Of a DNA stretch of 64,000 nt, positions 18,019-25,126 are shown piece by piece (the first letter of the stretch is position 1; each line of letters begins with the position of its first letter). Position numbers and translations under genes: made by a program. The notes under the pieces were generated by a model that ran no database searches, was not told the origin of the DNA, and worked only from the letters and a program-made list of their open reading frames with translations. The stretch is from Gammaproteobacteria bacterium (GTDB taxonomy: Bacteria; Pseudomonadota; Gammaproteobacteria; Steroidobacterales; Foliamicaceae): positions 1-64,000 of the forward strand of contig JAPPHC010000042.1 in assembly GCA_028821145.1 (NCBI GenBank). Reading direction: 5' to 3'.

Positions 18019-19161
18019 ATGCGGTTCTCGACCCGGCAAATCCACGCGGGAACGGAACCGGACCCCGTGACCGGATCGGTTCTGCCGCCGATCTACCAGT
18101 CCACGACCTTCGCACAGCCTTCCGTCGACGAGTACCTTGCCAAGGGGTACTCGTATTCGCGCAGCGGCAACCCCACGGTGCGGGCCCTGGAAAAGCGCCT
18201 TGCCGGGCTGGAAAACGGCGAGGACTGCACCTGCTATTCCACCGGCATGGCGGCCGTAAGCGCGGTGCTGCACGCCTTTCTGAACGCCGGAGACCACGCC
18301 CTGGTTTCGCAGGTCGCCTACGGCGGGACCTATCGGGTGTGCACCCAGGTGTTCGCGCGTTTCGGCGCCCGCTTTACCTTCGTGGACACCTCGGACCCCG
18401 CCGCCGTCAAGGAGGCGATCAGGCCCGAGACCCGGCTGCTGCTGACCGAAACGCCGGCCAACCCGACACTGGCGCTCAGCGACATCGCGGCCCTGTCGGA
18501 AATCGCCCGGGCCAACAAACTGATTCACGTCGTCGACAACACCTTTCTTACGCCGTATTACCAACAGCCGCTTGCGCTGGGTGCGGACGTTTCCCTGCAC
18601 AGCACCACCAAGTACCTCGACGGCCACAACGCCACGGTGGGGGGCGCCAACGTGGCGGCCACCGCCGAGCTGGACGAAAAACTGCGTTTCGTGCAGAACG
18701 CCACCGGCAGCATCATGTCGCCGATGGTCGCCTGGCTAACCCTGCAGGGCGTCAAGACGCTATCCGTGCGCTTGGACAGGCAGTCGGCCAATGCCATGGC
18801 CATCGCGCAATTCCTGAGCGACCATCCGGCGGTGGGCGAAGTCTGCTATCCGGGCCTTGAGTCCTTCGCCCAGCACGAGCTGGCAGGTCGTCAGGCCAGC
18901 GGGTTCGGCGCCATGCTCTGGTGCGAGCTGAAAGGCGGACTCGAAGCCGGAAAGGCGTTGATGGACAACGTCGAACTGTGGACGCTGGCGGAGAACCTGG
19001 GCGCGGTCGAATCGCTGATTACGCATCCCGTCACGATGACCCATGCCGACGTCGAGCCCGAAGAGAGGCAGCGCGTAGGCCTGCGCGACGGCCTGGTGCG
19101 CTTCTCCGTCGGCCTTGAGGACCCCGAGGACCTGATCGAAGCGCTGGACGCCGCCCTCTAG
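18019..19161 (+). CDS. Cys/Met metabolism PLP-dependent enzyme
   Basis: A 380-residue fold-type I trans-sulfuration enzyme (cystathionine gamma-synthase, beta/gamma-lyase and methionine gamma-lyase family). The YSRSGNPT phosphate-binding segment is at about 45-52, the Asp holding the pyridine nitrogen is in VVDNTFLTPY, the Schiff-base Lys198 is in LHSTTKYLDGH, and the C-terminal Arg is in VRFSVGLEDPEDL. It catalyses gamma- or beta-elimination or replacement on a sulfur amino acid. The family cannot be split reliably by eye. The gene follows the acyl-CoA dehydrogenase by one base and is convergent with kduI 42 bp away. Confidence 0.88.
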   Translation: MRFSTRQIHAGTEPDPVTGSVLPPIYQSTTFAQPSVDEYLAKGYSYSRSGNPTVRALEKRLAGLENGEDCTCYSTGMAAVSAVLHAFLNAGDHALVSQVAYGGTYRVCTQVFARFGARFTFVDTSDPAAVKEAIRPETRLLLTETPANPTLALSDIAALSEIARANKLIHVVDNTFLTPYYQQPLALGADVSLHSTTKYLDGHNATVGGANVAATAELDEKLRFVQNATGSIMSPMVAWLTLQGVKTLSVRLDRQSANAMAIAQFLSDHPAVGEVCYPGLESFAQHELAGRQASGFGAMLWCELKGGLEAGKALMDNVELWTLAENLGAVESLITHPVTMTHADVEPEERQRVGLRDGLVRFSVGLEDPEDLIEALDAAL

Positions 19162-19203
19162 GAAGGCGCGCACGCCAGGGAGCGCGATTCGGGCTCGCCG
19201 CTT

Positions 19204-20046
19204 CTACCTGAGTTGGCAGATGTCGAGAACGTTCATGTCCGTGTAGTCGAGATTTTCTCCGCCCATCGCCCAGATAAAGGAATAGTTGGAGGTTCCGCTG
19301 CCCATATGAATCGACCACGGTGGAGAAATAACAGCCTCTGAATCTCGAACGACGATATGGCGCATCGAGTCAGGCTCGCCCATGAAGTGGAACACCCTGT
19401 CATCGTCGCCCAGTTCGAAGTAGAAGTAGATTTCGGACCGTCGATCGTGCAGGTGCGGCGGCATCGTGTTCCAGACGCTGCCTGGATTGAGGATCGTCAA
19501 ACCCAGCAGCAACTGTGCCGACCGGCAGGTCTCGGGCACGATGTACTTGTAGATCGTGCGCTCATTTGAGGTCTCGGGCGAACCCAGTTCAAGAGGAACG
19601 GCCTCGTCGATGGAAATCTTGACGAGATCGAATCGCGCGTGCGCAGGCGTCGAGGCGAGATAGTAGCGCGCGGGATTGTCCCTGCCGTCAGACTCGAAAG
19701 AGACCTCTTTCGATCCCATGGGAATATACAAGCCATCACGAGGTTTCATCTCGAACGTCTTGCCGTCCACCGATATTCTCCCGCTGCCGCCACCCACGTT
19801 GACCACGCCCAGTTCGCGCCGATCCAGAAAAGGCACTCCCGCTACAGGCTCGGTCTGATCCGGCAATACGACCGTGTCCGACACCGGCGAGGCGCCGCCG
19901 ACAATCATGCGTTCATTGTGCGAATAGTTCAGGTTGATTGCGTCGGCGACGAACATGCCGGCAACGAGATACAGATCGCGCAGGGCTTCGTTGCCGACTC
20001 CGTCCATCATGTCCGGGTGCGTTGCCTGGTAGGTCCTTGAATACAC
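19204..20046 (-). CDS. kduI: 5-keto-4-deoxyuronate isomerase (KduI)
   Basis: A 280-residue cupin-fold isomerase, the usual KduI length. The zinc ligands are visible as His198 and His200 ([10 protein letters not shown]), Glu205 and His247 (WSIHMG), matching the E. coli pattern shifted by two. KduI converts 5-keto-4-deoxyuronate (DEH) to 3-deoxy-D-glycero-2,5-hexodiulosonate, the KduD substrate. The GTG start at 20046 has an AAGGAG about 8 bases upstream. It is the last gene of the minus-strand operon receptor - hydratase - lacI - kduI, 18 bp after lacI. Its partner kduD is in the other operon, but both operons carry the same palindromic operator. Confidence 0.94.
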   Translation of the reverse strand: MYSRTYQATHPDMMDGVGNEALRDLYLVAGMFVADAINLNYSHNERMIVGGASPVSDTVVLPDQTEPVAGVPFLDRRELGVVNVGGGSGRISVDGKTFEMKPRDGLYIPMGSKEVSFESDGRDNPARYYLASTPAHARFDLVKISIDEAVPLELGSPETSNERTIYKYIVPETCRSAQLLLGLTILNPGSVWNTMPPHLHDRRSEIYFYFELGDDDRVFHFMGEPDSMRHIVVRDSEAVISPPWSIHMGSGTSNYSFIWAMGGENLDYTDMNVLDICQLR

Positions 20047-20064
20047 GTTGTGGCTCCTTGTTGT

Positions 20065-21156
20065 TTACGAACTTTCCAGCTCTCGAGTCGACTCCCGCAC
20101 AATCAGTTCAGGGACGGTCTGGTTCGGCCCCGGCGGGACTTCTTCATCGCCAAGCGCAAGCAGGCTTTGAGCCGCCAGCCGGCCGATCTTGCGGGCCGGA
20201 GTATGGACCGTCGTCAGACGGGGCCATATTCGGGTTGCCGTCTCGAAATCGTCAAAACCGACAATCGAAAGATCTTCCGGCGCCTTCAGGCCGGCAACAT
20301 GCAGTGCCTGCAACACACCGGCAGCCATTTCATCATTGGCCGCGAAAGCGGCTGTCGGCGGCGGATCAAGATCGAGCAGGTCTGCGCCCCTGGCCAAGCC
20401 CGACTCAAACGTATAGTCGCCCTGCAAAACATGGTCCGTTGGCAGGCGAATGCCGAACTCCATCAGGCCGTCCTCAAAACCGGATTGACGCTCGTACGCG
20501 GAGCGAAAACTCCTGCGGCCGGCGATCATGGCAATCCGGGAGTGCCCCAGGCTCGCCAGGTGCCGGGCGGCCTCACGGCCCCCCAGCCGATCGTTCGTCA
20601 CAATCATTCGTCGCTCCATGTCCAGTGCGACGGAAGCGACGCGAACGTAGGCGCAACCGATTTCGCGCAGTGCTTCCGCCAGGCGCTCGTCCTCGGATAC
20701 GGACGGCGTCAGTACGACGCCGTAGAGTTTCTGCAGTTCGACGAACTTTCGTGCGTCCTCGATAAAGGTGTCGCTCTGACGATTGCAGGGATGAACCACC
20801 AGTTCGAAATCGGTGCCCTTCAGACCATCGAGAATACCCAGTTGCACATTGACGACGTATTGCGGCGTCGGATTGTCGTAGATCATGCCGACAAGAAACG
20901 AACGCCGGAAAGCCAAACCGCGCGCTTGCGGGTCCGGCCTGTAGCCGATGTCACGTATGAGTTCCTTGATCCCCGCGCGCGTCGCATCGTTTACCTGCGG
21001 TGAATCATTGACGACCCGGGATACCGTTTTCTTCGAGACGCCGGCAAGCCGGGCGACGTCGCCCATTGTCGGCTTTCGGCCGTCCGGATTGTCCTCGAAC
21101 CAACTGCGGGCGGCGGCCTTGAAATCGGTTTCTGCTTTGCGGCTTCTTCTTCCCAC
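20065..21156 (-). CDS. LacI-family transcriptional regulator
   Basis: A 363-residue repressor-type regulator. A 27-residue basic N-terminal extension precedes the LacI helix-turn-helix (MGDVARLAGVSKKTVSRVVN, residues 31-50) and hinge. The periplasmic-binding-protein-like effector domain follows from about 85 (FLVGMIYDNPTPQYV) and includes TAAFAANDEMAAGVLQAL and SIVGFDDFETA. The GTG start has a GGAG about 7 bases upstream. The gene sits immediately before kduI, with the palindrome at 21179-21195 lying 23 bp before its start. It may repress this operon in response to an oligouronide or DEH-derived effector. The more canonical CG-centred site at 25024-25038 is the likelier LacI operator. Confidence 0.92.
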   Translation of the reverse strand: MGRRSRKAETDFKAAARSWFEDNPDGRKPTMGDVARLAGVSKKTVSRVVNDSPQVNDATRAGIKELIRDIGYRPDPQARGLAFRRSFLVGMIYDNPTPQYVVNVQLGILDGLKGTDFELVVHPCNRQSDTFIEDARKFVELQKLYGVVLTPSVSEDERLAEALREIGCAYVRVASVALDMERRMIVTNDRLGGREAARHLASLGHSRIAMIAGRRSFRSAYERQSGFEDGLMEFGIRLPTDHVLQGDYTFESGLARGADLLDLDPPPTAAFAANDEMAAGVLQALHVAGLKAPEDLSIVGFDDFETATRIWPRLTTVHTPARKIGRLAAQSLLALGDEEVPPGPNQTVPELIVRESTRELESS

Positions 21157-21178
21157 GGAATACTCCGAACAGGACGGG

Positions 21179-21195
21179 TGTTGTGAGACACAACA
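21179..21195. promoter_or_regulatory. Palindromic operator before lacI-kduI
   Basis: TGTTGTGAGACACAACA is the exact reverse complement of the site before kduD (6939-6955): perfect 7-bp arms around a 3-bp centre. It starts 23 bp before the LacI GTG start, with a TTGACT hexamer on the minus strand immediately upstream (21198-21203). It lies in the 43-bp gap between the hydratase-family gene and lacI, suggesting an internal regulated promoter for lacI-kduI. Confidence 0.8.
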
Positions 21196-21199
21196 CCAG

Positions 21200-21979
21200 T
21201 CAAATCGGCATGTTACCGCTCCGGCGCTTGGACCTGAACTTCACGTCGAACCAGCCGGACGGGCCGAAATCAACACGCGCCGCAGAGGACACCGAAACAC
21301 GATGAATGCCGGTAACCGCACCAGTCGAAATCAACGTTCCTTCAGGAAGTTCGATATTCCGAGTCGCAGCGAGGCCCAAGAGAAACCGCAACGCCGCCAG
21401 CGGGCCGCCCGGAATGGCTCTTGCCGTCGCATCACCGACAACCGCGCCGTCGATCATGACTTTCGCGGTCATTGAATCCAGGTCTCTGGCACTCCAGTTG
21501 GGTACTGCTGGCCCAAGGAGCAATCCGGCGTTGTTGCCGAAGTCGGAAACAACGCAGGTCGGACCCAGCTTGTTGATTGCAGCCATGGGGCTGCTGGCAA
21601 TCTCCGCCCCGACGAACAGCGAAGACACGAGGTCGATCAAATCGGCGTCGGAGTATTCCCGATCCGAGGGGTGGACGGCGCAGCCGAGCTCCAGAATAAA
21701 TTCCGCCTCCACCGCCGCGAATCCACCCGCGTATATCGGCATGGTCCGGGTGGCGCCAGGCTCAATGCCGACAATGGAAGATTTGAATATCGGGCCGGCC
21801 AGGCGCTCATCGCCAACTCGCAACCGATGATCGGCCGGGATCATCCCGATCTTCCAACCGGCGACCGTATCCGCCCAACGCGCTATGGATGCAGCCTGAA
21901 TTGCGTACGCCCCGTCCAGCGAGTCCGGAAGGGCGCCCGGATAATCCGGCAATGCCTCGGCAGCCGCTCGTGCGGCCAC
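21200..21979 (-). CDS. Fumarylacetoacetase/2-keto-4-pentenoate hydratase family protein
   Basis: At least 259 residues, with the family core visible: an AYAIQAASI helix, AGWKIGM, GPIFKSSIV, the metal-binding VEAEFILEL (Glu-x-Glu) and a late LISTGAVTGIH strand. Such enzymes hydrate or cleave 2-keto-4-enoates or acylpyruvates using Mg2+. The annotated GTG at 21979 is the first standard start, but 15 further in-frame codons upstream (IHGIPRELDAISRRL) look like the missing N-terminal helix. A GAGGA lies 6 bases before an in-frame ATC at 22024, so a non-standard start is possible. Its place between a receptor and lacI-kduI suggests a keto-deoxy-acid substrate, but no role is established. Confidence 0.8.
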   Translation of the reverse strand: MAARAAAEALPDYPGALPDSLDGAYAIQAASIARWADTVAGWKIGMIPADHRLRVGDERLAGPIFKSSIVGIEPGATRTMPIYAGGFAAVEAEFILELGCAVHPSDREYSDADLIDLVSSLFVGAEIASSPMAAINKLGPTCVVSDFGNNAGLLLGPAVPNWSARDLDSMTAKVMIDGAVVGDATARAIPGGPLAALRFLLGLAATRNIELPEGTLISTGAVTGIHRVSVSSAARVDFGPSGWFDVKFRSKRRSGNMPI

Positions 21980-22033
21980 CAGGCGCCTGGAAATCGCGTC
22001 AAGCTCTCGCGGTATTCCGTGGATGTCCTTTCC

Positions 22034-24952
22034 TCAGAAGCGGTAGATTCCACCGACAACGATGCGTCTGTCGGGGAGTCCGACGAAACAAAGCGGTCCG
22101 CGTGTGCTGACGCAATGTTGATCAATACGCTCTTCGGTAAGGTTGACAACTTCAAGACCAACATCCAGATGATCGTTCACCGAGTAGTTGATGCTGGCGT
22201 TCAGCTGACCTCTGTCGAGAGTATGGACCGGGAAGCTGAACGTGCTGCTGCCGCTCGTGTTGGCGCCGCCGCCGAAGTCCTGCGTGCGGAACGATTCACG
22301 CCACGTGTAGCGCGCTCTTGCGGACAGGCCGTACTTCTCGTAGTAGAGCGTGATGTTGTACGCGTCCTCGGAGAAGTCGAGCAGTCCACGGGGAATGCAG
22401 ACACCGGAACCGAGAACTTGCGCACCGCGTCCCGACGTGCAATCCACGATTGAGCCACCGCTGAAGTCCTGGTTGGTGTAGTTGAAAATGACACCGAAAC
22501 CGGATGCCCAACCCAGACGATCTTCGAAGCCTGAAAGGTCGTACTGGAAGGCGAACTCGAACCCGGACTGGGTAGTCGTTGACGGGTCGTTGGTCCAGGT
22601 CTGGTAGTCGACACACAATCCCAGCCTGTTGGGGTCGCCCAGCACGTTGGGTATGACCGTCGGGTTCCAGATGCCTCCGCCCGGGCAACTTGGGTCGGTT
22701 TCACGCGCAAGACCACTGGTGGAAGTTGGATCGTTAACCAGTAATGCGCCTTCGAAGACCTGCCCGATGATGTCCGTGCGGTCCTTCGTGAAGTAACCGA
22801 GGCTGACCAGCGCCGACTCGGCAAAGTACCACTCGACCGCCAGATCCAGCGAATCGACTTCCTCGGGCTTGAGGTTGGGATTGCCCTGATCGATGGCGGA
22901 GTTCTCCTGGTTATCGGCCGCAAATGCAGTACTGATCCTGTTGAAACCCGGACGCCGGATGTCCGAGCCATAGCCGAAACGAACGATCACGTCTTCGCTG
23001 ACCTCGGCCGCTACGTTCAATCGCGGCAGCAGGAAGTCATACTTGCCCTTTGTTGACTCCAGCGATCTGTTGCCCGCGGCGTCCTCAAAGCCATACGCCA
23101 CCGAATCGACTTCGGTCTCGACATAGCGCACGCCTACGTTGCCGCGGAAAATGCCGGCCTGGAAGTTCGCTTGCGCATACAGAGCCGTGGTCTCTTCGCC
23201 GACGTCATAGAACTGATTCCGATCGGATGCAAGTCTGGCGGTATCCGGGCTGACCGGATCGTGCGCTACGACCGCCGCCTCCAGAATGGCCAGCGTGCCG
23301 TCCGGGTCGGAAAAGGCGCGATCCGGATCGACCAGCAGGAAATCGCGAATGAACAACGTTCTGCCGTCGCCCTTATCAAAGTTGCTGGGTCCCGGCACCA
23401 GCAATTCCGAGAACAGCACACCGTTCGGGCTGTCCACCATCCGGCTGAAGCCGCCAATCCGGTCCTGAATGCGGTTGAACCGACTTGAAGACTCACCGTA
23501 GCGGAAACCAACGTCGAGTGTCGTAATACCGTTCCAATCCGCGTCCCAGGAGAAGTCCATGCGGAATGCATCTTCTTCGTTCTCGGTTGTATTGCGACCA
23601 ATAATCACCTGGTCCAGAACGACATTGGCCGGGTCCAGCAGATCCCCGGGCGCCGGTGCGAAAGGCGAATCGAAATTGACGCCCCACGACAATGTGCCGC
23701 CGGACAAGTCATAGATGAACGGCACGCAGTTGTCGTTGCTGCTCCCATCGAGAGGGCAGTTCGGGTTTATGAAGTTCAGGGTCGTGCTGAGGTTGGGATT
23801 GGACGTGTCCGAGGTGGTCATCGCGTACTCGGCGCTTACGGACCATCTTTCGCCATTCCAGTCACCACCGAGCGCAATGATCTGACTATCGGTGACGCGA
23901 GAACCGGTATCGCTCGAGAAGCGCAGGTTGGGATCGTCATCATCGTTGGCCAGATCCGGCTCAAGCGTGCCCTGAAGCGCGGCGGGGAACCTGCCGGGAC
24001 CGACACCGAAATCAACCGTTTCATAGGCCGTGGGAACGCTGAGGTTTCTCAGCGTGCTGACGCCGGATGCCTGAAGCCGGTAACTGTCCTGACTTCGTTC
24101 CTGCTCATTGATAACGACGTCGGCATGAAACTTCAGGTTGTCACTGGGCGCCCACTCGAAGGTCGACGCAAGATTGACGGTGTCGTAGTCGTAGTTTTCC
24201 TGCTCCTGAACCAGGAACTGGATACCGAGAAATTCAGATGGATCGACCGCGGCGGCCGGTGAAACGCGGTTGTCGCGGTCGGTGCGAGGACGAAACGACA
24301 CCGACTCCTGCTCGGTTACGCTGCCGCTGATGACAAAACCGACTTCGCCCGCGCCCGTCGACCAATTGTCGCCAAATGCGCCGGAGAATCTTGGCGTCAT
24401 GCTTTCGGAACTCAGGCTGCTGTCTTCGTACTGGACCCTGATCGCGCCCAATGTCGCCGGCAGATCAAGCGGACGTATCGTCTTGAGGTTGATTGTGCCG
24501 CCTACGGAGCCTTCGATGGTTGCGGCGTCAGGTGATTTGGTCACTTCAACCGCTGAAATAATCGCCGGATTGACATCTTCGAAATTGATGCCGCTGCGCC
24601 CAGAACCGGAATTTACCGTGGAAACACCATTGAACTCGACCCGGTTTGAATTGGTGCCGCGGATCTGAACGCCGGTGCCGACGCCGGCAGTACGGGTAAT
24701 CTGGATGCCGGTAATATTTTCAAGCACTTCCGCCAGGTTTTGATCGGGCAGCTTGCCGATATCCTCCGCAATAATGACTTCGACCAGTTGGTCCGAGTCT
24801 CGTTTCTGGTCCACGGCAGCAGCCAGGGATCCGCGAATGCCCGTAACGACAATCTCTTCCAAAGGCTCGTCGTCCTGCGCGATTGCCCCAGCCGAAAAGA
24901 CCAGCGTCATCGCGGCCAGCGCGAGCGCAGCAATAGTGGGTTGATATTTCAA
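22034..24952 (-). CDS. TonB-dependent receptor, lacI-kduI operon
   Basis: A 972-residue outer-membrane receptor. It has a signal peptide (about 1-25, ending SAGAIAQ), TonB box EEIVVTGIRGSL (about 32-43), plug segments LPDQNLAEVLENITGIQITR and VEVTKSPDAATIEGSVGG, and a barrel ending in Phe (GGIYRF). The GSLAAAVDQKR signature is typical of the carbohydrate-type receptors of gammaproteobacteria. The start codon is TTG with a GGGGAG seven bases upstream. It is the first gene of the operon with the hydratase-family gene, lacI and kduI, and diverges from a secreted beta-helix protein. The ligand is probably an acidic oligosaccharide; whether it is alginate or another polyuronate is unknown. Confidence 0.9.
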   Translation of the reverse strand: MKYQPTIAALALAAMTLVFSAGAIAQDDEPLEEIVVTGIRGSLAAAVDQKRDSDQLVEVIIAEDIGKLPDQNLAEVLENITGIQITRTAGVGTGVQIRGTNSNRVEFNGVSTVNSGSGRSGINFEDVNPAIISAVEVTKSPDAATIEGSVGGTINLKTIRPLDLPATLGAIRVQYEDSSLSSESMTPRFSGAFGDNWSTGAGEVGFVISGSVTEQESVSFRPRTDRDNRVSPAAAVDPSEFLGIQFLVQEQENYDYDTVNLASTFEWAPSDNLKFHADVVINEQERSQDSYRLQASGVSTLRNLSVPTAYETVDFGVGPGRFPAALQGTLEPDLANDDDDPNLRFSSDTGSRVTDSQIIALGGDWNGERWSVSAEYAMTTSDTSNPNLSTTLNFINPNCPLDGSSNDNCVPFIYDLSGGTLSWGVNFDSPFAPAPGDLLDPANVVLDQVIIGRNTTENEEDAFRMDFSWDADWNGITTLDVGFRYGESSSRFNRIQDRIGGFSRMVDSPNGVLFSELLVPGPSNFDKGDGRTLFIRDFLLVDPDRAFSDPDGTLAILEAAVVAHDPVSPDTARLASDRNQFYDVGEETTALYAQANFQAGIFRGNVGVRYVETEVDSVAYGFEDAAGNRSLESTKGKYDFLLPRLNVAAEVSEDVIVRFGYGSDIRRPGFNRISTAFAADNQENSAIDQGNPNLKPEEVDSLDLAVEWYFAESALVSLGYFTKDRTDIIGQVFEGALLVNDPTSTSGLARETDPSCPGGGIWNPTVIPNVLGDPNRLGLCVDYQTWTNDPSTTTQSGFEFAFQYDLSGFEDRLGWASGFGVIFNYTNQDFSGGSIVDCTSGRGAQVLGSGVCIPRGLLDFSEDAYNITLYYEKYGLSARARYTWRESFRTQDFGGGANTSGSSTFSFPVHTLDRGQLNASINYSVNDHLDVGLEVVNLTEERIDQHCVSTRGPLCFVGLPDRRIVVGGIYRF

Positions 24953-24965
24953 TGGATTGCTCCCC

Positions 24966-24981
24966 GGTGAGTATTCTCACC
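24966..24981. other. Hairpin in receptor 5' leader
   Basis: GGTGAGTATTCTCACC forms perfect 6-bp arms with a 4-base loop. It lies 14 bp before the TTG start of the receptor gene and abuts the GGGGAG ribosome-binding site on the minus strand. It could modulate translation or mRNA stability, or bind a protein as DNA. Only the symmetry is directly seen. Confidence 0.4.
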
Positions 24982-25023
24982 CCATAATGGATGAACTGAT
25001 TCGAGCATATAAGATACACAGTA

Positions 25024-25038
25024 TTACACCGGTGTCAA
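25024..25038. promoter_or_regulatory. CG-centred palindrome over -35 of receptor operon
   Basis: TTACACCGGTGTCAA contains the perfect palindrome ACACCGGTGT (25026-25035). On the minus strand its edge forms a perfect TTGACA -35 (25038-25033), with TATCTT or TCTTAT -10-like hexamers 16-18 bp further. An even-spaced, CG-centred palindrome overlapping a promoter is the usual form of a LacI-family operator, and a LacI gene is in the operon it would control. It also lies 89 bp before the divergent beta-helix gene. Confidence 0.6.
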
Positions 25039-25126
25039 TAGGTGCAACATTCACGGCAAATCAGTGGTAAGCGACGAAGGTTTGCCGCCCGGAATTTGTC
25101 TTGGTAATATTTGTTCCGGAAAAGCC

